From positions 62,001-126,000 of the forward strand of contig JALBYF010000052.1 in NCBI GenBank assembly GCA_023212725.1: DNA of 64,000 nucleotides, written 5' to 3'. A program made the position numbers and the translations under genes. Position 1 is the stretch's first letter. Each line of letters opens with the position of its first letter. Positions 42,629-54,500 of the stretch are shown one piece after another. Source of the stretch: Tranzscheliella williamsii (lineage: Eukaryota > Basidiomycota > Ustilaginomycetes > Ustilaginales > Ustilaginaceae). The notes beneath the pieces are model-generated. The model had not been told where the DNA came from, did no database searches, and saw nothing but the letters and a program-made list of their open reading frames with translations.

Positions 42629-43784
42629 AGACCGGCTCAGCAGCGATAGGTGCCAACCCTGAACTACACTTTGTCAATGGCTGGGCAGCCCGAGACAGAC
42701 GCCACACCAATGCTACGATGGAGGAGTAGGCCAACGACACGATTCAAACCACCGCCTTGTGTGTACACTGCAGTGTACTCGCTGATCTAGCTGGCTGTGA
42801 TTGCCGCAATACGTACACCCAATCTGGGACGGATCCATCATGTGTATCCTATAGCATCGCGCTACGCTCTTTTCCGCCTTGATTGTTTGTACTGCGAGAA
42901 TTGGGCAATGTTACAGCCACACCCACTTTCGTTATCCCTACACCCTTTTTCCCGTATGCGCAATCACTCTGTCGTGAGCGAGCGCGATGACCTCTTCGTC
43001 ACTCTCTTCTCCGCCGACCTTCCCGCGCTCTCCTCAAGTCATACATCATGCTGCGCTGGTCCTTCTCATCCTGCTTATCCTGCTGCCTGCTTGTCATCAA
43101 GCTGCTTGGCTCTACTGATGCCTTTAGTCAGTCACTGACACTTGTATCGCTGATCCGCAGCTCACAACCAAGGCAATGTTAAGGTCGAAGACATAATCAG
43201 AGCTGATCGCGCAAATCGGGAAGTTGGGTGTGGGGATAATGGAAGTGGGTGTGAGATCCATCGGTGATGAAAGCGGCTGCTGTTTCTGTTAAGTTTCGGG
43301 GTAAAGGTAGCCTCACTGTGACTGTGACTGCGCGTTCCGTCTCGTGCGTATCGCGGAGCCGCTTTCACGCTCGGCGGCCTTACCCTTTGCCTTGCATTTT
43401 TATGCTTCGAGCTGTTAACCGGCTTGTAGCTACCGGAACCACCATCGACATGAAGAGGCTTATTGCCAGCTAGCGAATGCGACCGATCTGTGCTTCTAGC
43501 CGCTGTTTCACTCAATGCTTCTAGCCGCTTTTTCACAGCATCCATTCAAGACTAGCCAGCGCATCACCCGGGCCCGAGCCCACTCAGCTCCGCAAGAGAA
43601 GAACCGGCCCACCCCGCACCATATATCCCCTGAAAAATCGGCCCAACTTCCCCGCTCTCCTCCCCGCAACTAGAAGTGGTCCCCAGCAAGCTAGAAGACC
43701 CACAGAGTTCCCAAAAGGGATCCCTCTGAGCTTCCTCTTCTACTGCGACATCCTACCCGACATCGCCCCTCAGCTCCGTGTTCC
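42629..43784. other. Intergenic region with a 25-bp tandem duplication
   Basis: These 1.16 kb contain a 25-bp tandem duplication at 43491-43540 (unit starting TGCTTCTAGCCGCT) and a CACTGTGACTGTGACTG microsatellite at 43314-43330. A 127-codon ATG ORF on the minus strand (43162-43545) spans both and is not called. The last 200 bp form the promoter and leader of the carnitine acetyltransferase gene. Confidence 0.5.
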
Positions 43785-46293
43785 ATGTCGTTGAGCCGTA
43801 ATAAGAAGGCCTTGGAGGTGAGTAGTCCAAGACCGTTCCGCGTGTCGACTCGGTCGTAAGCGCCATGCTAAGACTCTCCATTCGGTTGTCTCTACTCCCA
43901 AACAGCTTCTCGCGGTTGCCAATTGTTCGCCTTACCCCCTGACGACACCGTACCGTTCCCGGCGTACGCTCACCACGTCTGCGCGCACCATGTTTGCCCT
44001 AACACCATGGCGGGGCACGCCCAGCAGCAAGCCAAAGACGTTTAGCCAGCAGAAGAATATGCCGCGCCTGCCCGTCCCCTCGCTAGACCAGACGTTCGAC
44101 AAGTATCTCTACTCGCTCAAGCCCTTCCTCGACCAGCTACAGGAACAGGGCAAGCTGGATGGCAAGACGGCGGAGCAGGAGCTAGCCAAGCGTAAGCAGT
44201 GGGTCCAGGAATTCCTCTCCCGCGATGGTCTAGGGCCCAAACTGCAGCAGCGCTTGATCGACGTCGACCGCACAACCGAAAACAACTGGCTCGATGATCG
44301 CTGGTGGCTCCAGAAAGCCTATCACGAGTGGCGCGTTCCGCTACTCATCAATAGCAACTGGTGGCTCATGTTCATCAACGACAAGAACACTCCTGACGAG
44401 ATTGCCACGCATCGCGGCCACGACTCCGCAAAAACAAACGAGGGTCTTGGAAGCCAGCACTGGGACGAGGCTAGCTGGGGTATTCGCAGAGCAGCCTGGC
44501 TCACCTCCCGTTTCCTGCAATTCAAGCTACGTCTCGATTCGTAAGTGTTTTCCTTACTCATACTCTTCTCCGAATGTGCTTGGCTGACTTCAGTCTGGCT
44601 GCGATTGCCGTCTATCTCGTTTTCGACTGCCCACCCTCGTATCACAGTGAGGATATCATGCCAGACTCTTCCCGCGCAGGTCCGTTCTGCATGCACCAGT
44701 ACACGCGGTGAGTCGAAGCGCAAAAGCTAACGCTGGGTTCTTTCTTTCTGCCGTCGACATGCTTGACTAATCTCAGGCCGCTGGTTTAATCGTCCTGCTC
44801 GCAGCCTCTTTGGAGTGACGCGGATACCTGCCATGCCACACGACTGGAACACTGCCGCACCGCATCCCGCGGTTTCACGCCACCTCACGATCATTGTGCG
44901 CGATAATTTCTACGAGCTGGAAGTGCTGCGCAAGGATGGGACGCTCCTCGGTGTAGACAGCATCGAGAAGGCCTTCTGGGACATCGTGGCCGACGCACAG
45001 AAGGCGGACGGCGAAGGCGTCGGCGTTCTGAGCTCTGACCACCGAGACACTTGGACAAAGGTAAGCACCGCCCGCCGATGCGGAGCCCTCTCTCTCGTAA
45101 TTGCGACTGACAAGAGTGAATCTGAATTGCGTTGATGGCAGACGCGCGAACATCTATTGAGCCTGTCTCCGGTCAACCGTACTTCGATCAATTCGGTCGA
45201 GGACAGTCTCTTCTGTGTCTCGCTCGACTCTAGCGTGCTTTCGCTAGGGCCTGACCATCCGGCACCACCGCACGAGTGCACGCCATTCTGGGTGGATGCG
45301 GTGGCTCGGAATGTTAGCGGTGCTGGCCGAAGCGGGCACAACCGGTGGTTTGACAAGGCGCTCTCGATTGTCGTCGAGCCGAATGGCCGGGCGGGGATCA
45401 TGGGAGAGCATTCTCCGTGTGATGCATTGATTCCCAGCATTCTCTGCGACTATGCCGCCGCGGAGCCCTGCCCGCCACCGGGTGCCGAGCTACCTGCCGA
45501 ACTGAGCTCGCAGGGCGAGTCGGCTGGTTGGAAGAAGCTGGAGTGGGTAGTGGACCAACAGACCAAGCAGTCTATCTCGCAGAGCCATCAGTTGGCCTTG
45601 CAAGCCGCCAAGGACTCGGAGATGCGCACGCTGTGGTACGACGAGTACGGCGCCAACTGGATCAAAAAGTCGGGCAAGCAGAGCCCCGACGCTTACTTGC
45701 AGATGGCGCTGCAGCTGGCCTACTTCAAGGCGCACGGGCAGCAGGTATCGACGTACGAAACGGCGTCGACGCGACTGTTCAAGCATGGACGGACGGATGT
45801 CATTCGTTCGTTCAGCAGCGAAGCGTACCAATTCATTCGCGCGGTGGGCGAGGGCAAGGATGCGCGGACACTGTACGAGCTGCTGAGTGTCGCCACCAAG
45901 GCACACAACACGCAGACGCGCGAAAGCTCGACGGGCAAAGGCATCGACCGGCACATGACAGGGCTGCGACTGCTGATGCGGCCCGAGGACGGCGAGGCGC
46001 CTGCGATCTTCACCGACCCGCTCTTCGCCGAGTCTTCCTCTTGGAAGCTCAGCACGAGCGGACTGAGCGCCGGCGATCGCTTCGCAGGCACCGGCTTCGG
46101 CACAGGCTACCCGACCGAGTCGTACGGCATCAACTATCTCGCCGGCGCCAACCTGCTCAAGTTTGGAATCGAGTCCAAGCACGGCGCCACCACCCCGTTC
46201 GCCAAACACCTCGTCGAGGCGCTGCGCGACCTGCGCAGAATCTGCGAGCAAGGCGGTCCCCCGCCCGAGTCCACCGAATCGGCCAAACTGTAA
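43785..46293 (+). CDS. CAT2: Carnitine O-acetyltransferase, likely mitochondrial and peroxisomal
   Basis: Five exons are inferred: 43785-43817, 43906-44540, 44594-44707, 44805-45060 and 45142-46293, giving 729 aa. The enzyme transfers acetyl groups between CoA and carnitine so that acetyl units from beta-oxidation can reach mitochondria. Family signatures are PSLDQTFDKYL at the start of the fold, the catalytic histidine in GEHSPCDA, the CoA-site motif STGKGIDRHMTGLRLL and GYPTESYGINYL. The first exon codes for 11 residues. Spliced, it leads into SPYPLTTPYRSRRTLTTSART, an Arg/Ser/Thr-rich mitochondrial presequence. Internal ATGs at 43990 and 44059 would bypass it. The last residues are AKL, a good type 1 peroxisomal signal. 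Dual targeting of one gene product is established for yeast CAT2. An extra AG at 44774-44775 precedes the in-frame acceptor of exon 4. Confidence 0.9.
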
Positions 46294-47184
46294 CATTCCC
46301 CTCTGAGCGTAGCACCCCATACGATTCCATCTCTCGCTCTGATCCCGCGACCCCAGGGTATGAACCGCGGCATGTGAGGGTGCACCGAGCGTGGCCGAGA
46401 GAGCACACCCATCATCAGTAATACAGATACTGATCTATTTCTTGCATGCGTACCCTTATGAGTCTGCGGTCCTTTGTATTGGCACCGGTCGAACGAACGA
46501 AGTAGGAAAGTGCATCAAGCAGATCAGCCTCACAAAACAAGTCACCGCGCAGGGAAATCGACAGTTCCAGTTAGTACTGTTACAGTCACAGTCACCATAA
46601 GTATGGGTGCCATTAGATTGGCGCTGGCAGAATACGGCTCTCTCGGCGAATAACGCTGGCGCATCGAATTCAGAAAACGATTTCGGAGCATTTGATTCGG
46701 ATTTGCATTCCATACGAATCTTAACGTTCATGCAGTAATGTGAATGCTATTGCCCCGTCATTCGCGCGAATGAAAGGGCAGATTGGCGATGTGTAGAGTG
46801 ACGACAGAGCCATGTTTTCGGCGGCGCCTCCACGCAAGTCAGACGTAAGAAACGCACGAGACGCATAACAACTCATGACTAGCTCATATGTCACCCAGCC
46901 AAAAGGAAAGCGTCTTTTATCGCTGTCGCTGTGGTGATTCTGTGATTGCGATTATTATCGGTGGCTCAGCTGCTCCCCACCTTCTCGCCTCTTCCATCGT
47001 TTTCCTTACCCATCATCTCATCAACCAAGTCACAGTCTATCTACCCACCACAGCGTCGTGAAACGTTGTAACAAGCCGAGTAGATCGTCGGCAGCACACT
47101 TCGCATCGCCACGTCCAGAACCTCGTTATATTGTGCGATAGAGACACACCGCCCTTTCCACATCTCTGACAGTTCCTCGGCAGC
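46294..47184. other. Intergenic region before the trehalase gene
   Basis: This 891-bp region contains an ACAGTCACAGTCAC microsatellite at 46582-46595, several TTCG/CGAA-rich inverted motifs near 46690-46770, and a pyrimidine-rich leader from about 46980. No credible gene is visible. Confidence 0.5.
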
Positions 47185-49767
47185 ATGCCGTCTAGCACCG
47201 ATCAGCAGCCGCGCGGTCGCCGCTCTAGCTCCAACCCCTTCACCAAGAACCAGGATGCGCCCGGTTACTATCAGAACAACGATGCTTCCGCCGATGAGCA
47301 GGCACAGGCCCACACCATCGCGCGGCAGATGCGCAAGATGAGCGTCAACTCGAGCGCTGTCTCGGCCTCGGAAGACAGCTTCGATCTGCCTCCTTTTCGC
47401 AACTCGGCTGCGCAAGAAACCAACGGTGGAAACGGTTCCATTACTCCCCAGGCCCAGGCTTCCGCCCCTCTGAGCATCGGAGGCGAACCCAAGATGGCTG
47501 TCCACGACGCTGACCTGCCCAGCCCCAATCAGCTTTATGGAGCAGATCAGGACCAGGCCTCTCTGCTCCCCGGCAGTCTGGGCAAAAACTCATCTGACCT
47601 GCCCGGGCACGAAGAGAGACAAAGAGTTTTGCAGCGTGCCAGGGGAGTGGTGCGGACCTACAGTATGGGCCAGCAGAAGCGCCGGCCACAGAGGATGAAC
47701 GATGATCAGGTCATCCTTTCGCGGCGAATGAGCCACGACGTTCACCAGGAGGCCCCGCGACGTTTTATCGTTGATGTCGAAGAGACCATGAGGCTCGTAC
47801 TTGAGCAGGAAGATACCGATGGCAACTTCCAGATCTGTATTACCGACAGTGGCCCCAAGGTGCTCACGCTCGGTACTGCCACCAGCAACGGCTACAAGGG
47901 CTTTGATATCCGTGGGACGTACATGCTCTCCAACCTTCTCCAGGAGCTCGCCCTGGCCCGAGAGCACGGGCGGAAGAGGATTGTGCTTGACGAAGCTCGG
48001 CTCACCGAAAATCCGGTGGACCGACTCTCCCGAATGATCTCACAGACTTTCTGGCACAACCTCACCCGCCGTATCGACGGCGATGGCCTCGACGCCATCC
48101 TTTCCGATCCCAAGAATCGAAGCAAGTCGCAGAATCCAAGGATCTATGTGCCTGCATCCGAGATCGAAATGCTTCAGTACTACAAGAAGGTGGCAGAGGA
48201 GAGGCCTGCTCTCAACCTCAGCGTAGAGGCATTGCCTCACACCATCACGGCCGACTATACGCGTGACCTCAACGACCGGCCTGGTCTTCTTGCCCTGGCC
48301 ATGAAAGACGACATTGACCCTACCACCGGCGAAAAGAAAGGCCTCAAGGGCATCCCTTTTGTTGTACCCGGTGCACGTTTCAACGAACTTTACAACTGGG
48401 ACAGCTACTTTATCTCGCTTGGTCTCGTCGTTGACAATCTGGTCGAGCTAGCGCGAGGAACCGTGGATCACTTTATCTTTGAGATTAAGCACTACGGCAA
48501 GATCTTGAACGGCAATCGAACTTACTACCTGATGCGTGCCCAACCTCCGTTCCTGACCGACATGGCCCTGCAGGTCTACTCGCGTCTCGACCCAGCCAAC
48601 GAGGCGGAGAACAAGGCATGGCTCCTCACCGCGATTCAGGCGGCCATCAAAGAGTACCACACGGTTTGGATGAGCGAACCGCGCTTCGACTCCAAAACCT
48701 GGCTCAGCAGATACCGTCCCGAGGGCCGCGGTGTACCGCCGGAGACGGAAGCGTCGCACTTTACCCATATTCTGCGTCCCTATGCCGATAAGTATGGCTA
48801 CAGCGTCAACGAGTTCACGCGCAAGTACAACCACGGTGAGATTCAAGAGCCCGAGCTTGACACCTATTTCATGCACGACCGCGCTGTTCGAGAGTCTGGC
48901 CACGATACCTCCTATCGATTCGAGCGAAAGTGTGCCGACCTGGCCACCATCGACCTCAACGCGCTTCTGTACAAATACGAGGTGGACATTGCCACCGCAA
49001 TCCGAGAGGTCTTTGACGACACTCTATCGCTTGATGACGATTTTCCTCTCTACGGGCCCCTGCCCCCTTCCTTGGCCGACAAGACACCTGACACGCCTTC
49101 CCGCTCGATCGACACGCCGCAGACGAGTGCCGAGTGGTTTGCTCGAGCTGCACATCGCAAAGCGCAGGTGGACAAGTACCTTTGGAATGACGGCATGGGC
49201 TTGTACTTTGACTACGATACCCGGCTAGAAGAGCCGATCGTCTACGAGACGGTCACTGCCTTCTGGGCCATGTGGGCTGGTATGGCGAGCGAAGATCAAG
49301 CGGCCAAGCTGGTATCCAAGTCTCTGCGACGCTTTGAGGAGCAAGGTGGTCTCGTCTCGGGCACGGAAGACTCGAGAGGCAAAATTTCGCTGGACCGCCC
49401 TAACCGACAGTGGGACTACCCGTACGCTTGGCCGCCGCACAACGTGCTCGCTTGGGTCGGTCTGGAGCGATACGGCTATCTGGAAGAGGCTCGAAGGCTC
49501 GCCTACCGATGGCTATACATGATGACGCTCGCGTTTGTCGACTTCAATGGAACGGTACCCGAGAAGTTCGACGCGGTCAATTTGTCGCACATGGTGGACG
49601 CCGAGTACGGCAACCAGGGTATCGATTTCAAGTGCGTGCCGAGGGAAGGATTCGGTTGGATGAACTCGAGCTACCAGGTGGGGCTCACCTTCCTCACCAC
49701 CCATCAGCGCCGCGCCGTCGCCGCACTGCAGCACCCGGACGAGTTCTTCCAGACTCGACGCCGCTAA
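47185..49767 (+). CDS. NTH1: Neutral (cytosolic) trehalase
   Basis: This 860-aa intronless enzyme hydrolyses trehalose to two glucose molecules when cells resume growth or leave stress. The regulatory N-terminus (about 1-200) is disordered and contains basophilic kinase sites (GRRSSSN and SRRMSHD), consistent with activation by protein kinase A as known for yeast NTH1. A calcium-binding motif, EDTDGNFQI, lies near residue 208. The glycoside hydrolase family 37 catalytic domain has both trehalase signatures, [15 protein letters not shown] and [12 protein letters not shown]. No signal peptide is present, which separates it from acid trehalase. Length and domain order match fungal neutral trehalases. 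Confidence 0.95.
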   Translation: MPSSTDQQPRGRRSSSNPFTKNQDAPGYYQNNDASADEQAQAHTIARQMRKMSVNSSAVSASEDSFDLPPFRNSAAQETNGGNGSITPQAQASAPLSIGGEPKMAVHDADLPSPNQLYGADQDQASLLPGSLGKNSSDLPGHEERQRVLQRARGVVRTYSMGQQKRRPQRMNDDQVILSRRMSHDVHQEAPRRFIVDVEETMRLVLEQEDTDGNFQICITDSGPKVLTLGTATSNGYKGFDIRGTYMLSNLLQELALAREHGRKRIVLDEARLTENPVDRLSRMISQTFWHNLTRRIDGDGLDAILSDPKNRSKSQNPRIYVPASEIEMLQYYKKVAEERPALNLSVEALPHTITADYTRDLNDRPGLLALAMKDDIDPTTGEKKGLKGIPFVVPGARFNELYNWDSYFISLGLVVDNLVELARGTVDHFIFEIKHYGKILNGNRTYYLMRAQPPFLTDMALQVYSRLDPANEAENKAWLLTAIQAAIKEYHTVWMSEPRFDSKTWLSRYRPEGRGVPPETEASHFTHILRPYADKYGYSVNEFTRKYNHGEIQEPELDTYFMHDRAVRESGHDTSYRFERKCADLATIDLNALLYKYEVDIATAIREVFDDTLSLDDDFPLYGPLPPSLADKTPDTPSRSIDTPQTSAEWFARAAHRKAQVDKYLWNDGMGLYFDYDTRLEEPIVYETVTAFWAMWAGMASEDQAAKLVSKSLRRFEEQGGLVSGTEDSRGKISLDRPNRQWDYPYAWPPHNVLAWVGLERYGYLEEARRLAYRWLYMMTLAFVDFNGTVPEKFDAVNLSHMVDAEYGNQGIDFKCVPREGFGWMNSSYQVGLTFLTTHQRRAVAALQHPDEFFQTRRR

Positions 49768-50385
49768 GCTGCCCTCCCTAGTCCGCCTTTCTACATTGTA
49801 AACATCAGGCATCCGGGTTTAGAAGAATACACAAGATACTATGATTGCTGATTGCAAGAAACACACGGCTATGAACACCAGCGTCTGTGCGCGAGGCCTT
49901 TGACGCCGTTGGTAACTGACGGAGAGAAGATCTAACATCGGTCTCCTGCTGACTGTATCTCCGCTCCGAACCGGAATTCGGGAGTAAGGCGAGAGAGCGG
50001 ACTCCGGCTTTTAGACTGAATAACGCTTAGGCCGGCAAATATTGCTGTAGTTATGTCAGGTGGTATATGGGTTCTCACCGCTTAGCCGCTTACGTATATA
50101 ACCCTTGACGTTCCTGGCTTGGTCAGGTCTTTCGCCATCAGTCACATTGTTCAGCAGGTTGTAGGGCCGATAGTTTCCACGATACTCGCTCCAACGCTTG
50201 TCCGTCTTGCACCCGCCACCAGGGTTTGCTTTGCCACCACTGCCGCCGCCACCGCCACCGCCACTGGCAGCTTCCATAGCGCTTCAAGTTTGGTTGGAAT
50301 CTCCGCATCGACTCAATCGAGCCTCTCGTACGGACGCCACCACAGCAGCCGGTTTTCCACTTCTTCAGTCAGTCTAGTCCAAAAG
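49768..50385. other. Intergenic region and leader of the reductase gene
   Basis: This is the trehalase 3' UTR followed by the promoter of the hydroquinone reductase gene. A TATATAA lies at 50095-50101. From about 50119 to the ATG at 50386 the reading frame of the reductase is open without any ATG. It has a Ser/Ala/Arg-rich translation, discussed under findings. Confidence 0.55.
50095..50101 (+). promoter_or_regulatory. TATA box upstream of the glutathionyl-hydroquinone reductase gene
   Basis: TATATAA is placed about 285 bp before the ATG. If used, transcription would begin near 50125 and the transcript would contain no ATG before 50386 in any frame by inspection. Confidence 0.4.
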
Positions 50386-51378
50386 ATGTCTGAGCAAGAC
50401 AACTCCAAGAAGGATGGTTTCGCCAACTGGTCCAACAAGGACGGCCACTTTCGGCGCCAGGAATCCACTTTTCGAAATTCCATCGAGAAGGGATCGAAGC
50501 ACGAGCCCGAGGTCGGGCGCTACCATCTCGTCGTTGCCTTGGCGTGTCCATGGGCGCATCGCACACTCATCCTGCGCAAGCTCAAGGGTATAGACCAGGT
50601 CCCCGGCCTGCTCCCCGTCCACGTCGTCGACTCGTTCCTCGGCAACGAAGGATGGAGCTTTGTCCCTTACGAAGAGCCGGAAGGTATGGGCGTGCCCGGC
50701 ACTGGCAACAAGATCCCCGGCCAGGAGGACAAAAAACGCATTCGAGGACTCTACTTTGCTGCCGACCCGAACTACTCGCAGCGATGCACGGTGCCGATCA
50801 TCTGGGACACCAAGCTCAACACGATTGTCAACAACGAGTCGAGCGAGCTGATCCGCAATCTCAACTACGCGTTTGACGAGTTCCTTCCGGAAAAGTACCG
50901 CGGCCTGACATTCTACCCTGAGGAGCTGCATGCCGAGATCGACGACTTCCACTCGTGGGTCTACCCGGACATCAACAACGGCGTCTACAAGTGCGGCTTT
51001 GCCACGACGCAGGAGGCGTACCAGTCCAACGTCAAGCCGCTCTTCGCCGCGCTCGACCGTGCCGAGAAGATGCTCGCCGACGGCCGCGACTACTTTTTCG
51101 GCGGCAAGCTCACCGAGGCCGACATCCGCCTCTACACCACCGTGGTCCGCTTCGACCCGGTCTACTTTGTCCACTTCAAGTGCAACTTCCGGACCATCCG
51201 CGACGGCTACCCGCACCTCCACCGCTGGCTGCGCAACCTCTACTGGAACCACGCCGCCTTCAAGCAGACCACCGACTTCGACAGCATCAAGGCGCACTAC
51301 TTCCAGAGCCACACCAACATCAACCCCCACAGAATCGTCCCCGAGGGCCCCGTCCCCCACATCATGCCCCTCAACTGA
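50386..51378 (+). CDS. ECM4: Glutathionyl-hydroquinone reductase (Xi-class GST, ECM4 family)
   Basis: This 330-aa protein belongs to the Xi class of glutathione transferases, which reduce glutathionyl-hydroquinones to hydroquinones and glutathione. The active-site cysteine is Cys54 in ACPWAHR. The family-specific segments WSFVPYEEPEG, TVPIIWDTKLNTIVNNESSELIR and FFGGKLTEADIRLYTTVVRFDPVY follow in order. The ATG at 50386 gives the normal ECM4 length. The frame is also open for 89 codons upstream without an ATG, and the translation looks like a mitochondrial presequence (RHHSSRFSTSSVSLVQK just before the Met). A longer isoform from a non-AUG start or a missed first exon is therefore possible. 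Confidence 0.92.
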   Translation: MSEQDNSKKDGFANWSNKDGHFRRQESTFRNSIEKGSKHEPEVGRYHLVVALACPWAHRTLILRKLKGIDQVPGLLPVHVVDSFLGNEGWSFVPYEEPEGMGVPGTGNKIPGQEDKKRIRGLYFAADPNYSQRCTVPIIWDTKLNTIVNNESSELIRNLNYAFDEFLPEKYRGLTFYPEELHAEIDDFHSWVYPDINNGVYKCGFATTQEAYQSNVKPLFAALDRAEKMLADGRDYFFGGKLTEADIRLYTTVVRFDPVYFVHFKCNFRTIRDGYPHLHRWLRNLYWNHAAFKQTTDFDSIKAHYFQSHTNINPHRIVPEGPVPHIMPLN

Positions 51379-51570
51379 GCTGCCGCCTCCGCCATACCGC
51401 CCGTTTGCGCTCCGCATCCCGCTTCCCCTTACACTCTTTGGCTGTTTTGCTCGGCTGCCAAAATGGATGGCTACGGCTCTATGCTGATTGCGTGAATGCG
51501 AAGCGTGTCTAGTGTATACAATTGTGTGTGCTGGGTGGGAAGGGGTGCATGGCTGCGGGTGGGGTGGGGG

Positions 51571-54500
51571 CTAGGGGCGGAGCTTGTCGAGGAGGCGGAG
51601 GCAGGCCATGTCGGGGGCGATGTGGTGGGTGTGGCAGAGGAAGTCGACGATGTGCCACTGTTTGTCGTGGATGGCCTGGCGGAGGTGGGTGCGGGTGAGG
51701 GTGGGTGGGGTGCGGGGGGGGAAGGGGGCGATGAGGAGGCGGAGGAGGGGGAGGCTGCCGGTGCTGATGGCGATGCGGATGGCGAGGGCGTCCTTGCGCG
51801 CCGGGTCGGCGCCGGCGCGCAGGAGGAGGTGCGCGAGCGCGTACGCGCCCTGGTGGACCGCCATGACCAGCGCAAACCCGTCGTGCGCGCCCGCGTCCGC
51901 ACCAAACGCCCCCAGCAGCGCCACCACCACCCCCAACTCCTCTGCCCCGGGCACCGGCCCGACGTACATCCCCCCCTCCTCGCGCAGCGCTAGCTCGCGC
52001 AGCATCGCCAGCTGGCCCCCCGTATACCCGCCCACGCCCCCCGCCCCCGCCGACACCACCGCCAGTGTGCCAACTTCCCCAGCCGCCGGGTCCCGCCCAT
52101 GTCTGTGCTTTGCCCGCTTCGCCCGCTTGACCCTGCGCTCCTGCCCCTCGTCCCCCATGTCACCCTCGACCGCCATCGCCCCCTCCGGCAGCGCCTTCAA
52201 GTGCCGGAAGAGCCGCTTGGGGACCGCCGGGCTTAGCGGGTCCAACATCGTTGGTGGCTCCTTGGTAGTGAGCCAGCCGCGGTCCAGAAACGCTGGCGGG
52301 AACGCCGCCCGCCCGGCGATGCGTTCTAGCATTGAAACCGTGCAGATGCCGAAGCTCGCAGCAAAGCCGTACAGGTTGAGGTCCGCACGCGCTGCCAAAT
52401 TGCGGTCGCACTGCTGCTCGACCACCACCGATGCAAAGTCGGGCGCGTATCTGGCCGCGGCCAGCTTCATCACGCCCAGCCGGTGCTTTTTGCAGGCCTT
52501 GTGCTGCCGCTCCTCGCAGGGTTCCGATGCCACACTGGCAATGTACCTGTTCAGCCACATGCCCACCAGGTAGTCCATCCGGACAGTCTCAGGGCTGTGC
52601 CGGAAGACGCTCCGAAAGTACTGCGAGGTAACCGGAAAGGCAGACGAGCGCGATTCGATCAGCACCTGATAGAGCAGCTCTACGGGGAGGTCCTGCAGAC
52701 CGGCCTTACCTCGCCCCGTTCGTCGGTCTTCGGTTCTTTGCTGCAGCAGCTCCAGGACAGCGTCGTCTTTTTGCCGTGCCTCCCCGCCGCGCCCAGCGTT
52801 GGTATGATGATACTTGTTGCTCCGGGGCCCATGGCTGCAACCGTTGCCCGTGCCTCCCCCGACTTGCTCGTACTTCAGATCGCGCTTGCGATACGGCAGA
52901 TTTGGATCGAACGGATCATCGTGGTTATTTTCTTCAGGCTCGCCGGAAGATTGGCTGCTGGAGCGAGTCATAGTGCCTATATCGTCAGCATCCCCGCTTT
53001 CCTGCGGCAGAAAAACCTCGAGATCGACGAAAAGCCGCAGCTCTTTCTCGCACATGGCAAAAAAGATTTCGCGGTGGTCTTGCTGCGCCAACGCCGACCG
53101 CAATGGCGCCTCAAAGGCGCGTAGATGCAGCGCCTTGTCTTCCGGGCAGGCTCGGATTGCCTGATAGTAGACAGCTACCGCTCTGGCCTCTTGCCTTCTC
53201 CAGGTTTTCCCCGTGGGCTTCGAGATCTTTCGCAGCAGGAAGGCCTCAAAGTCTAGGAAAGCCGACCAAAGCACCAACGAACGTCGTCCGGCTTCTGTCC
53301 GAACAGCGCGATCAAACAGTGCCCTGACGCTTGATTCGTCGAAATGTGCGTGGCGAAGGTGGAGCTCAACAAAGATCCTGAAGAGCCACAGTACCTCCCG
53401 CTGCTCGAGAGATAGGGGGTGGTCCTGCGATTGCACGGCATCGTCTTCGAGTATCTCATCAAGGCGTGTACGGAGATAGTTCTCGATCTTGTTTCGTGCT
53501 TCAACAACGGCCATGAGAGCCCACAGAGAAAGGTCAGAGCGGTGCCTCCGAATGCATGGGTCCAGTAGCTGGCGGAGCGCCAACGGTCTGTATGGTTTTT
53601 GACGGGACAAGTGCCAAGTGATGTGGCGCTTGAGAGCTCCTACGGCATGACTCGACGCAAGCATGTTGGGATGCCTTTCGAAAGCTGAGGAGTAGACCTC
53701 CGTGAAGAACTCTATGCCTTTCCTCGGATCCGACAGGTATTCTAGCACCGCATCGTGATAGATAAGCTGAGAAGCAAGGTAACAGGGCTTGAACGCGTCT
53801 GTTTGCTCTAGCTCACGCAGGCGGGTTCTTAGCTGCGAATCGTCCAGACCTGGGTCATCGGGGGATCTTCCTGTTTGGCTATGCGTAGCTTCGTCGATTC
53901 GTGCGAAACGGCACTGAATGGCGTTGAACACTGCAAGCTTACAATTTGCTTTGTGGTCGGCTAACAGGTGGCACTCGAGCAACGCGCAATGCAACTTAGT
54001 CGTGAGAAGTAGGGAGGTCTGTCCGGAGGAGTTGCAGGCTCGAAGCACAGTATCGTATACCTTGATAGCAGGCTGGAGCTGCATCCGCGCGACTTCAGCT
54101 TGCGCGTACGCGTGCCATAGCCACCAGTTGTTGCCGTCAGCAGCCAAAAGTTCTTTGGCAAGCTGAATACCCGCCTTTACCTCCCTGTGGAAGGTGAAGG
54201 CCAAGAGGAGAATCTGAATAGGAGTAGCTGGTGAAAGCGCGGAACCTTGATCGAGAAGACTAATTATAAGACCTGCCGTTCCGTCGTCGTTTGCGAGGCG
54301 TCTGAGGTGGCTACTCAGAGGTGAAGGCCGGAAGAGATCTTCAATGGTGACGATACTTGCCATCAGAGGATACCCAGTCGGATCGAGCAACCGGGAAGCG
54401 GGCACTGCCGTCGCCATAAAGCCAACAGATCCGGATGGTCTGTTATCGCTACAAGCTTCAGAGTCTAACAGAGAAGCGGGCCAGAAATCGCGCGAGATGC

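Noticed and set aside
43162..43545. 127-codon minus-strand ORF with an ATG
   Set aside because: It runs through a tandem duplication and a microsatellite, and its second half is low-complexity. The coding evidence is insufficient.
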